From Microbacteriaceae bacterium (GTDB lineage Bacteria > Actinomycetota > Actinomycetes > Actinomycetales > Microbacteriaceae), in contig JAIXWK010000001.1 of assembly GCA_027491295.1 (NCBI GenBank), positions 124,001 through 188,000 on the forward strand: a stretch of 64,000 nt of DNA. Direction: 5' to 3'. Each line of letters opens with the position of its first letter. Positions within the stretch are counted from its first letter, which is position 1. Shown one piece after another: positions 46,998 through 54,430 of the stretch. The notes under the pieces were generated by a model, which was not told the DNA's origin, did not search any database, and was given only the letters and a program-made list of their open reading frames with translations. The translations under genes and the position numbers were made by a program.

Positions 46998-48332
46998 CTA
47001 TTCGATTGCTGCTTTCATTTGTTCCTGTGCCCAAATAGAAGCCTCAGCTGGAGGCATTCCATTCACGTACATCTGCTGAATAGCCTGGGCAAAGATATTC
47101 TGACCAGATATCAGTCCGATTTTTTCGACGTACTGTCCGTCAACAAAACCAAACAAAGCACCTGTCTCAGATTGCTTTAGCAGAAGATCGACACACTCAG
47201 GATATTGGCTGAGTACTTCGTTCTGCCTCCACTGCTCTAGGTCTGCCCCACCGGTAGTAACGGGCAGGAACAGTCCAGGTTCAGCATTCAAGAAATCACC
47301 GTAATTGTCAGGTTGCATCAACCAAGTTAGGAATGCACCTGCACCTGCTCGACGGTCATCATCCTCAGCTAAAACCATAGCTCCGTTTGAGTAGTAAATG
47401 CTGCCTGACTGGCCTCCGTTGTCAGCAACAGGAATCGGTGCACAGCCCAATTGAGATGGATCTAGACCCGACTCTGCAGCCCAAGGCGTTAGATACTGAC
47501 CCTTCTCGATTGCCATAGCGGCTGCACCGCTATTGAGAGCTGCCTGTGGTTCTCCCCATGCGTAGTTCGCTGAATCCTTTGGGGAGTACTCAAGCAGGTC
47601 GTTGTAGAGCGAGAAAGCTTTCACAGTCTCTGGTGAGTCCAAGGCAATCCCTTCAGATTCATCAAAGAAGTTTGCTGCTCCGCCTGTGATCATGAGGCTG
47701 TACAGAACCTGGTCGGTCGCAAGGTTCTTACCAGCAGGCAATGCAATTCCGCTGACGCCATCCTTAGTCAATGCCTTTGCGGTCGCCAGAAGTTCACTGT
47801 AAGTCTTTGGAGCCTCTAGACCGGCCGTCTCAAACATGACCTTGTTGTACCAGAGAAGTTGCACCATGCCATAGAGAGGCACGGCCCAGTACTCACCACC
47901 ATCCTGATAGGCAACTTTTGATGCATCTAGCAAGCCCTGTGAGGCGTCTATGCCTTCAACAACATCGGTAACTGGCTGCCCCAAACCGAGCGAACGCACA
48001 TAAGTCGCAAAATCAGGGATGGCAAAAAGTATGTCGGGCTGATTTCCTGCTTGTGCCGTGCCCGCAATTTTAGGATAAATTTCATCCCACTGCTGAGTCT
48101 CGAACCTTACCGTGAAATCTGGATTAGTGGCATTGTACTCCGCAGCCAATGCGTCAAAGGCGGCGACTCGATTAGGCACTCCCTCCATGTGCCAAATCAC
48201 AATTTCGCCTTTAGCAGCTGAGTCAGTGGCCGGATCGGTAGCAGCTGGATCAGCGGCCGGGGCGGCGCAGCCACCCAGAAGCAATGCAGCGGAAGTGACC
48301 AAAGCGGCAAGCTTGAACGTTTTAGTTCTCAT
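46998..48332 (-). CDS. Sugar ABC transporter substrate-binding lipoprotein
   Basis: A 444-residue extracellular solute-binding protein, family 1. It starts with a lipoprotein signal peptide (lipobox 'LLLGGC', predicted lipidated Cys22) followed by an Ala/Asp/Thr-rich linker. Mature motifs include 'IVIWHMEG' and 'AIPDFATYV'. It would capture an oligosaccharide or amino-sugar ligand at the cell surface. AAAGGAAAGGG is the ribosome site. It heads the transport and catabolic transcript, behind a 207-base regulatory gap. Confidence 0.9.
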   Translation of the reverse strand: MRTKTFKLAALVTSAALLLGGCAAPAADPAATDPATDSAAKGEIVIWHMEGVPNRVAAFDALAAEYNATNPDFTVRFETQQWDEIYPKIAGTAQAGNQPDILFAIPDFATYVRSLGLGQPVTDVVEGIDASQGLLDASKVAYQDGGEYWAVPLYGMVQLLWYNKVMFETAGLEAPKTYSELLATAKALTKDGVSGIALPAGKNLATDQVLYSLMITGGAANFFDESEGIALDSPETVKAFSLYNDLLEYSPKDSANYAWGEPQAALNSGAAAMAIEKGQYLTPWAAESGLDPSQLGCAPIPVADNGGQSGSIYYSNGAMVLAEDDDRRAGAGAFLTWLMQPDNYGDFLNAEPGLFLPVTTGGADLEQWRQNEVLSQYPECVDLLLKQSETGALFGFVDGQYVEKIGLISGQNIFAQAIQQMYVNGMPPAEASIWAQEQMKAAIE

Positions 48333-48379
48333 TAGAATTCCCTTTCCTTTGCTTGTAGCCGTTGGGGGCTACTGCCCAT

Positions 48380-48403
48380 CGGGAAAATGGAACCAATTTC
48401 CCG
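48380..48403. promoter_or_regulatory. 24-bp near-perfect palindrome in the ABC operon leader
   Basis: Arms CGGGAAA and TTTCCCG flank a core TGGAACCA. Ten of twelve half-positions are complementary. It lies 48 bases upstream of the binding-protein start. A smaller hairpin (GTAGCC/GGCTAC, 48355-48372) sits between it and the gene. It could be an operator for the GntR protein or a leader hairpin. Confidence 0.45.
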
Positions 48404-48423
48404 TTGCTGAAAACTAGCATGTT

Positions 48424-48473
48424 TTGTTATAGTTCAAATTCACTTTTGCTATATAACAAATAACATTTGAGTA
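48424..48473 (-). promoter_or_regulatory. A/T-rich promoter region with inverted TTGTTATA half-sites
   Basis: TTGTTATAG (48424-48432) and CTATATAACAA (48449-48459) form an imperfect inverted repeat. The 9-base ATTTGAGTA at 48465-48473 and the element TTGCTATA (48446-48453) both recur upstream of the isomerase gene at 42.5 kb. The gap is shared by divergent transcripts. Confidence 0.45.
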
Positions 48474-48539
48474 ACACGGCAGCCAAGCTCGATTGGGCCC
48501 TAATGCTAGGTTTGTTTTTGAATTTAGGGAAAAGATTAG

Positions 48540-49253
48540 GTGGTGAGACACAGTAACATGGCGGTCTTGAAGCATGTAGCAATTTTTGAAACCTTGAAAG
48601 CCAGGTGCATTGCAGAGCCAGTTGGGGCCAAGCTGCCGCCGGAAAGAGTACTCGCTTTAGAGTTTGGAGCGAGTGTAATCACAGTTCGGCAAGCTCTCTC
48701 TGGTCTGGAGCGTGAAGGTTGGATTAGAAAATTCCCAGGGAGCGGGACGCTTGTTTCGCGTCCGAGAGTTTACATGGGACCGGGATTAAGCTCCTACACC
48801 GAAGACATGGCGAGAAGAGGTCTAAAGCCGTTTTCGAAGGTCATGCGGTGCGAACGTATTAAGCCAGATCTTGAACTTCGTGAGACTTTGGGACTTCGTC
48901 CGATGGAAGGTGCGATTCTCCTGGAACGCATGAGGTTTGCCGATTTAGAACCAATGTGCCACGAAGTGAGCTTCTTCCCAGATCGGTTCGCCGACACTTT
49001 GCTGGGAAAAGATCTCTCAGGTTCAGTGCACGAAGTCTTGCGAGAATCTGGGGTTGTTGGTGAATCTACTCAGCGAGTTGTCAGAACTGTTCTCTTGCCG
49101 CTTCATGAATCCGAACTTCTTGAGTTGCCTCCGGGAAGCCCGGCCCTCGAAACCGTCGACACATTTTTTGACATAAAGGGTGCGCCCATACAGCATGCTC
49201 AGTCACGTTATCGATTTGACCGCTATGAAGCACGGAGCACGCTTCGCAGATAA
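48540..49253 (+). CDS. GntR-family regulator with UTRA domain (HutC subfamily)
   Basis: A 237-residue repressor-type protein. The N-terminal winged helix (about 10-80) contains 'LPPERVLALEFGASVITVRQALSGLEREGWI' in spirit: the family pattern of a recognition helix 'SVITVRQALSGLE' followed by the wing 'KFPGSGTLVSRP'. The UTRA ligand domain fills the C-terminal 140 residues, where sugar phosphates bind in NagR and DasR. Divergence from the ABC operon suggests it controls that operon and itself. GTG at 48540 or ATG at 48558 could start it. Confidence 0.87.
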   Translation: MVRHSNMAVLKHVAIFETLKARCIAEPVGAKLPPERVLALEFGASVITVRQALSGLEREGWIRKFPGSGTLVSRPRVYMGPGLSSYTEDMARRGLKPFSKVMRCERIKPDLELRETLGLRPMEGAILLERMRFADLEPMCHEVSFFPDRFADTLLGKDLSGSVHEVLRESGVVGESTQRVVRTVLLPLHESELLELPPGSPALETVDTFFDIKGAPIQHAQSRYRFDRYEARSTLRR

Positions 49254-49340
49254 CAACTAATCCAGTGTCAGTCGCTAACTTTCTTTCAGGGAAGTCGCTC
49301 ATGAAAAATGACAGGTGTTAGGAGTGACATATACGAGAAA

Positions 49341-49360
49341 ACCCTCGCTATTGCGAGGGT
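49341..49360 (-). terminator. Intrinsic terminator after tRNA-Lys
   Basis: A perfect 8-bp stem ACCCTCGC/GCGAGGGT with a 4-base loop, followed on the minus strand by TTTTCTCGT. It lies 18 bases beyond the tRNA-Lys 3' end. Confidence 0.85.
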
Positions 49361-49378
49361 CCCTGGCTTATCTATTGG

Positions 49379-49451
49379 TGCACCCCCTGGGACTTGAACC
49401 CAGAACCCACTGATTAAGAGTCAGTTGCTCTGCCGATTGAGCTAGAGGTGC
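49379..49451 (-). tRNA. tRNA-Lys (anticodon CTT)
   Basis: A 73-base cloverleaf on the minus strand: acceptor GCACCTC with GGGGTGC (one T-G wobble) and discriminator A. The anticodon stem ACTGA/TCAGT encloses loop CTCTTAA with anticodon CTT. The T arm contains GGTTCAAGTCC. CCA is not encoded. Confidence 0.94.
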
Positions 49452-49626
49452 GACAGCGCAAAATCCTAGCAGTTTTTGACTCGACTTCCTAGTTACCAAC
49501 AACTTACCCCAGCCAAACTTTCACACTCGATACAGCCTCTGGTAGGTGATTCGACACTTGAAATTCATCACCTCAGAACAACATGAAGCTCCTGCTTCCG
49601 CAGGGGAATTGTCGATTGGAGAAATC

Positions 49627-49815
49627 ATGGAGAAGCAAGAGCTGGAACTAACTGAGATTCAAATGCTGGCAGATATTCACAACATGCTTAGCGATATTCA
49701 CGAGGCCATGTTCATTGAGGACGAGCTTGAAGGCGATGAGGCAGAGCTTGAAGGCGATGAGGCAGAGCTTGAAGAGCCTGCAGAGGCCGCTGAGGAAGTT
49801 GACGAAGACGAGTAA
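49627..49815 (+). CDS. Small acidic protein with ELEGDEA repeats
   Basis: I do not recognise a family. The 62-residue product has an N-terminal helix-like part ('LTEIQMLADIHNMLSDIHEAMF') and a C-terminal tail made almost only of Glu, Asp and Ala, encoded by a 21-base tandem repeat. GGAGA four bases before the ATG supports this start. The frame is open to a GTG at 49546, which would give 89 residues. A strong terminator follows. Confidence 0.55.
   Translation: MEKQELELTEIQMLADIHNMLSDIHEAMFIEDELEGDEAELEGDEAELEEPAEAAEEVDEDE
49723..49773 (+). repeat. 21-bp tandem repeat, 2.4 copies, in coding sequence
   Basis: Two identical 21-base units (49723-49743 and 49744-49764) and the first nine bases of a third encode ELEGDEA repeats. 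Identical copies suggest recent slippage, and copy number may vary between strains. Confidence 0.9.
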
Positions 49816-49830
49816 TTCGAACTCAAAGAA

Positions 49831-49862
49831 AACGTGATCTGCACAGCAGGTCACGTTTTTTG
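49831..49862 (+). terminator. Intrinsic terminator after the acidic-protein gene
   Basis: A 12-bp stem with one G-T pair (AACGTGA...TCACGTT outer part) and a 3-base loop is followed by TTTTTT. It is well placed 15 bases after the stop. Confidence 0.9.
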
Positions 49863-49867
49863 TTGAG

Positions 49868-51349
49868 CTAGCCCTTTACAACATCGACCAAGAAGCCGCT
49901 GGGGTCAACTGCAACTACCTTGATTGTCCAACCGTCCAGCGTTAGCTGCTGACCTGAACTCAGCAGGTTCTTCTGGGCGATGATGGGACCATCGCCATGG
50001 TTGATGCGAGAGTCGATTTTGTAGACGAGAACGCCGCTGGTCCATTGGCTCCGGCCTTCAATTGCCAGAGTTACACCCTCGGAGAGGTTGATCAAAACAA
50101 GTTTTGGCTTATTGCCTGCAGTTTCGATTGCTTCTATAAAGTGCGAGGAAGCGGCTTGATTGCTAAGGCATCGAACTTGATACGGCTCCAGCCACCCCAT
50201 CAAAAGTTTGTTCCAACCAAAGAACTCTCGCCCTAGAGAGCTCATAATGTCCCAGGATCCGGCTGGAACAGGTTCTGGGACCGAGGGGCGATTGGAGTTT
50301 AGAAAAACGTATAGGTCTTCTAGTCCAAATAGCGAATGACCGAGTTCATGGGCCATAACTTCACTATTTGCGGCGGCACTTCCTAGCTCTAGAGTGACTC
50401 CCTTCGCAATTCCATTCTTGGTCGTAAAGGAGACTCCTGGAAAACCCTGCCCGCCATTGACTCTTGTGGAATAGCCGGTAGTCAGTGCAACTCCGTCGTA
50501 AAGGCCGAAGTTGATTGAAGGATCCGCTAACGCAAAGGCATCCTCAACCAAAAACGTTTTGTTGTATTGAGGGATGTTCTCTGGCAATCGATACTCGGCG
50601 GCTGACTTGGACATGGTTATCCAGTATTGCTTCGGGAGAAACTCGTAGGAGATTGAAACCCTGCCGTAAGAGGTCTTCTGATAGAACTCTGTCACCTGGT
50701 CGGTGGCGGTTTTCAACCTCAGATTGTCAAGGTCGGTGTAGGGCAGATCACTAAAGATGATTGGAACTAGCAAAATCCGAGCGGATACGGTTCCGGTCTT
50801 GGCTGTGGTGGGCCGTGGGAAACCATTGGAGGTATCGGGGCGAAATGATACATCTGAGGTTTTGCAAACCTCTACCGGCGACAACAGAGCTTGATTTGTG
50901 ATTGAGGGATGGGTGCTTAGGTCACTCCGGCTTGGTGAGCCCGGATTGGTGACGGGAAGAGTTGAGGTTGTTGAATTCTTGACGGTGATTAGCACCTTGC
51001 CCGCAAAGCTTCTTTGCGAGGTGGGCTTGTTCTGGAACCAGGTGGCGAGTTTTGGGTTTAGCTTTTGGGCATAGTCACAAGCGGCCTGGGCTCGCTTTCT
51101 AACCAGTACGTTCTCAGAAGCTGGAGCAGAAGCTAAACGGATTCCGGTGCAGATGAATTTTTCTGCGGCCGGATGACTTTCAACCAGCGACTCAATCTCA
51201 GATTTTTGCCGATTGCTAAGGGGTACGGCGTTTGCTGCATAAGAAGTGAGCGTGAGCTGGGTAGTCGGCGCAGCGCTTATGGCCTCGACCGGGACGATTT
51301 GACTGGAAATGATTAGCGTTGCTGCCACCGTGGTGCAAACAAAGCACAT
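49868..51349 (-). CDS. Secreted M6-like zinc metalloprotease with OmpA-like N-terminal domain
   Basis: The 493-residue product starts with a signal peptide (to about residue 28), then an 81-residue two-cysteine OmpA-like domain (about 45-125, cysteines in 'FICTG' and 'AACDYA'). A Ser/Thr/Pro linker leads to a peptidase domain with the HExxHxxGxxD zinc signature 'HELGHSLFGLED' (His334, Glu335, His338, Asp345). This matches immune-inhibitor-A/M6-type metzincins. No LPxTG or C-terminal anchor is seen. GGGGGG before ATG 51349 sets the start. The neighbouring serine protease carries the same accessory domain. Confidence 0.78.
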   Translation of the reverse strand: MCFVCTTVAATLIISSQIVPVEAISAAPTTQLTLTSYAANAVPLSNRQKSEIESLVESHPAAEKFICTGIRLASAPASENVLVRKRAQAACDYAQKLNPKLATWFQNKPTSQRSFAGKVLITVKNSTTSTLPVTNPGSPSRSDLSTHPSITNQALLSPVEVCKTSDVSFRPDTSNGFPRPTTAKTGTVSARILLVPIIFSDLPYTDLDNLRLKTATDQVTEFYQKTSYGRVSISYEFLPKQYWITMSKSAAEYRLPENIPQYNKTFLVEDAFALADPSINFGLYDGVALTTGYSTRVNGGQGFPGVSFTTKNGIAKGVTLELGSAAANSEVMAHELGHSLFGLEDLYVFLNSNRPSVPEPVPAGSWDIMSSLGREFFGWNKLLMGWLEPYQVRCLSNQAASSHFIEAIETAGNKPKLVLINLSEGVTLAIEGRSQWTSGVLVYKIDSRINHGDGPIIAQKNLLSSGQQLTLDGWTIKVVAVDPSGFLVDVVKG

Positions 51350-51413
51350 AGTTTCCCCCCTAATCGTTGCTAAAACTCTAACCAGACAAACCAGCAAAGG
51401 TGATATAGCTTGC

Positions 51414-53072
51414 TTAGTTCTTCAGCGTCACCAAGACTTTGCCGATCGTCGAGGTTGAGGTCGAAGTCTTCACCTGATAGAAAGTCGACAGGCTTGGGTT
51501 TTGCTTCCTTGCAAAATCGCAAGCAGCTTTGGCTCTGGATGTGGCCAAAGACTTATCTGTGCTGGACGCCTTGGTGGAGATGATGCCGCTGCAAACAAAC
51601 TTTGTAGTCCAGCTATTGAGAATCAATAGGCGATTGATCGAATTCTGCTGGGTTCCGCTCAGCTTTGAGGATTTTGCGCTGAAGGAAGGCAGAGTTGCGG
51701 ATTTGAGTTGTCCCGCAGCGGTGCCGCCACCTGCCTCGCTACCTGGCTTGGCTGCCAGCTGGGTCGACCAGATTGGGTTAGCCGAGTCACACTTCACCAC
51801 TGTGGTGCAAAGCAGGGTTGCACTTCGAGCAAAACCCAGCCCCTCAGATTCCAAAAGCTTGTATGTGGCGATTCCTAACACTCGGCCATCGCGGTCGAAG
51901 ATTGGCCCACCAGAGTTACCAGGGTTTAGCGAGGCCGAGACTCCAAACTCACTGCCGTCTGCAACCACCTTGGCAACTAATCCGGTAGTGAGGTAACCAT
52001 CAAGGCCTCTCGGGGATCCCAAGACGCCAACCCACCAGCCCTGCGCAGGCCGCTCACCACGGAAGCTAAGGCTCGGCAGCACCATCTTGGTGTAGATGCC
52101 CGCTAAGTCTTTAGTTGCGTCTGCCGAGGCGATGTAGCCAATAGCGGAGTTCCCGGCATTATCTGTGAGGGTTACCTCCCCTGCACCTATGCAGTCCTCA
52201 ACCACGTGGTGGTTGGTAACTAGGAAGGTCTTCATGCCCTGGGCAGTTACCGAGGCTGGAATCGACACCTTGGCAGCCCAACCGGTGCCAAGCCCCTGAT
52301 CGCAGAAGACTGTGACCACAGACTTCAGAACCTCAGGACTTAGGGCTACTAGGTCATTGGGAGCTGCGCCTGGGCTATTGACCGAGTAAAGGGCTTGCGA
52401 TGCCAAAGCTGGCAGTGCTAGGCCGGTTACAGTTGCTGCGCTATTGAGCTTGTGTGTGACCTTGAAGAAACTATCTTCTGGGACGTAGTCAAACCCGGAG
52501 TTGTCGTTCTCGTTGTAGTCCGCGTAAGCCTGAATTCCGAAGGTCTTTGGAAGCTTTAGGCAGTTGTATGGCAGCTTGAAGCCCACCCAAGAAACCTTTT
52601 CCTTGAGATTGCTAAAGAAAACCGCCGAACAACCGGACACTTCCCGATCCCGCTTCTCATCGTGGACATAAGCGGGAGAACCAAAGCTTCCATCCAAGGT
52701 TTCCAAGCCGGTCTCTACCCTGAAATCCTCAGCGCCATCGTTGTTGGAATCGATCATCACCATGGCCCAGGAGCCCAACCGGTCGTTGAACTGAGCCGCC
52801 TGAAGTGGGGCCGCAAAATCTATGTAGAAGTAATGGAAATCCGGTGCCTCTGAGAATTCCGCATAGGAAACATTCAAAACATTGAAGTTTGCCGGTGTGC
52901 CGGCTTGGGTATAAGTGTCAGCCGGTGACTCTTGATAGTTCTGAATAGCCGCTGAAGCAGGGTTAGTCAGTAAAACCAAAGACAACAGGGCAGCTGCGCT
53001 AGCTGCAATCCACCGCTTGATCACTAGACGCCCCAATCTACTTTCAACCTCTTTTCTCAAGCCTAGGCCCAT
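51414..53072 (-). CDS. Secreted trypsin-like (S1C) serine protease with C-terminal OmpA-like domain
   Basis: A 552-residue exported protein. After a signal peptide (cleavage near 'NPASAA', about 42) comes a beta-rich domain (45-210, with two cysteines and 'DSNNDGAED'). The protease domain (about 245-430) has the triad His289 ('VTNHHVV'), Asp322 ('TKDLAG') and Ser387 ('NPGNSGGP'). Residues 472-552 are the same two-cysteine domain as in the downstream metalloprotease. No PDZ domain is seen, unlike HtrA. GTG at 53024 with a GGGGC site is an alternative start that trims 16 residues. Confidence 0.8.
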   Translation of the reverse strand: MGLGLRKEVESRLGRLVIKRWIAASAAALLSLVLLTNPASAAIQNYQESPADTYTQAGTPANFNVLNVSYAEFSEAPDFHYFYIDFAAPLQAAQFNDRLGSWAMVMIDSNNDGAEDFRVETGLETLDGSFGSPAYVHDEKRDREVSGCSAVFFSNLKEKVSWVGFKLPYNCLKLPKTFGIQAYADYNENDNSGFDYVPEDSFFKVTHKLNSAATVTGLALPALASQALYSVNSPGAAPNDLVALSPEVLKSVVTVFCDQGLGTGWAAKVSIPASVTAQGMKTFLVTNHHVVEDCIGAGEVTLTDNAGNSAIGYIASADATKDLAGIYTKMVLPSLSFRGERPAQGWWVGVLGSPRGLDGYLTTGLVAKVVADGSEFGVSASLNPGNSGGPIFDRDGRVLGIATYKLLESEGLGFARSATLLCTTVVKCDSANPIWSTQLAAKPGSEAGGGTAAGQLKSATLPSFSAKSSKLSGTQQNSINRLLILNSWTTKFVCSGIISTKASSTDKSLATSRAKAACDFARKQNPSLSTFYQVKTSTSTSTIGKVLVTLKN

Positions 53073-53197
53073 CTTGAGCTAGCAGAATTATGCAACCACA
53101 GGCCGACACTTTTTGTTGGGGACGGCAACGCTATTGGCGAACTATCAGGCATTAGTCAGATTTCACCCCTAGCCTAGGAGCCGAATGTGAGGGTTAA

Positions 53198-53677
53198 ATG
53201 AGCGATCAGGAATTCCGCTTGACCGAAGGGTCGAAAGCGCCTTCCTTTAGCCTGCTGGACCAAAATGGCCAAGAGTTTTCCTCGAAGAAACTGGCTGGCC
53301 AGAAAGCCGTTTTGTACTTCTACCCCGCAGCTGGGTCACCTGGCTGCTCCAAAGAGGCGGCAGATTTCCAAGATCATATTTCCAAGTTCACCGCTAAGGG
53401 CCATGCAGTAATAGGAATCTCTCCTGACGAGCCGGCAAAACTAAAAGACTTTGAAGACGCCCAGCAGCTAACGTTCCCGCTTTTGAGTGACCCGGACTTT
53501 ATCGCCCACAAGGCCTATGGGGCATTTGGCACCAAGACTCTCTACGGCAGAACCTATAAGGGCGTGCTTCGCTCAACTGTGATCGTGGATGAGAGTTTTA
53601 CGGTTGTAGCCGCTTATTACAGTGTCAAATCAACCGGTCACGTTGATATGCTGCTAAAACGAATCAATCAGCGCTGA
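53198..53677 (+). CDS. Bcp/PrxQ-type peroxiredoxin paralog lacking the resolving cysteine
   Basis: A 159-residue peroxiredoxin closely related to the one at 35.8 kb. The peroxidatic cysteine is Cys50 in 'AAGSPGCSKEAADFQD', but the position of the resolving cysteine is Ala55, and no other cysteine is present. It would need a 1-Cys mechanism with an external thiol. A GAGGG site precedes the ATG. Its 3' end overlaps the convergent membrane gene by 10 bases. Confidence 0.9.
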   Translation: MSDQEFRLTEGSKAPSFSLLDQNGQEFSSKKLAGQKAVLYFYPAAGSPGCSKEAADFQDHISKFTAKGHAVIGISPDEPAKLKDFEDAQQLTFPLLSDPDFIAHKAYGAFGTKTLYGRTYKGVLRSTVIVDESFTVVAAYYSVKSTGHVDMLLKRINQR

Positions 53678-54048
53678 AACAGCTCTCGAACTGACTTACT
53701 AAACAGCAGGACAAAAACTGCCGTCGCCGGAACCAAAAGCAAAGCACCGATGAGTAGATTGCCAAACTCCCCCGCGAAGCTCGCAACGCCAATAGAGGCG
53801 ATCAAAAGCTGAAGCACCATGGCTGGCGTGTGAGCCCAGCGTGACCTACGCCAAAGCCCGAGCACAATGTTGCTGCTCCACAATCCAGCTGCGAACAAAA
53901 GGCCGATCAGAAACAGTGCAGAGAGCAAGGATGTCGGAGTCTCAACAAAAATTAGAACCGCTACCCACACCAGCAAACCCCAGATAGCTAGGGACTGCAG
54001 AGCAATTATGCTCGCGGAAATAACCAACTTGAGACCTGGGTTAGACAT
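53668..54048 (-). CDS. Four-helix membrane protein, unknown function
   Basis: A 126-residue hydrophobic protein with about four membrane helices ('IIALQSLAIWGLLVWVAVLIF', 'LLSALFLIGLLFAAGLW', 'MVLQLLIASIGVASF' and 'LLIGALLLVPATAVFVLLF') and a basic 'LWRRSRWAHTP' loop. No family is recognised with confidence. It diverges from whiB1 and ends within the convergent peroxiredoxin gene. Confidence 0.7.
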   Translation of the reverse strand: MSNPGLKLVISASIIALQSLAIWGLLVWVAVLIFVETPTSLLSALFLIGLLFAAGLWSSNIVLGLWRRSRWAHTPAMVLQLLIASIGVASFAGEFGNLLIGALLLVPATAVFVLLFSKSVRELFQR

Positions 54049-54161
54049 TTTGGGTCTTGATTTCCTCTCCCAGTTGTGAAACCATTTGGGGGTTGCAACA
54101 TTGACTTTACCCGCTTGATTGGCGGGATTTCGGTTTGAAAACTTAGGAATAACAGAACATT

Positions 54162-54416
54162 ATGGATATGACTTGGCTAAACCAGGCCCGTTGCCTCAAT
54201 GAGGACCCTGAGCTCTTCTTCCCAGTGGGCAACACCGGACCAGCGCTGGAGCAAATCGAGCAAGCCAAATCCATTTGCCGCCAGTGCAACGTAGCTGCTA
54301 GCTGTCTTGAATACGCCATCAAAGAGAACCAGGACACTGGTGTTTGGGGCGGTCTTTCTGAGGATGAGCGTCGCTCACTAAAGCGTCGCTACGCGAGAGC
54401 TCGTCGCGCCAGCTAA
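54162..54416 (+). CDS. whiB1: WhiB1-type Fe-S transcriptional regulator
   Basis: WhiB proteins hold a [4Fe-4S] cluster and bind sigma factor region 4 to regulate transcription; WhiB1 responds to nitric oxide and is essential in M. tuberculosis. The 84-residue product has the four cluster cysteines Cys11, Cys39, Cys42 and Cys48, the 'GVWGG' turn at 60-64 and a basic DNA-binding tail 'RRSLKRRYARARR'. 'DPELFFPVGNTGPA' and the exact length point to WhiB1 rather than other paralogs. A strong terminator follows. Confidence 0.93.
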   Translation: MDMTWLNQARCLNEDPELFFPVGNTGPALEQIEQAKSICRQCNVAASCLEYAIKENQDTGVWGGLSEDERRSLKRRYARARRAS

Positions 54417-54430
54417 TAGATCTTAAAGAA

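Noticed and set aside
49371-49451. tRNA-Lys as an attachment site for an integrated element
   Set aside because: I looked for a copy of the tRNA 3' end near 39408-39536. Only a 7-base ATTGGTG match occurs, and no integrase is encoded, so no att pair is supported.
49723-49773. Tandem repeat as a CRISPR-like array
   Set aside because: The units are contiguous without spacers and are in frame in a coding region.
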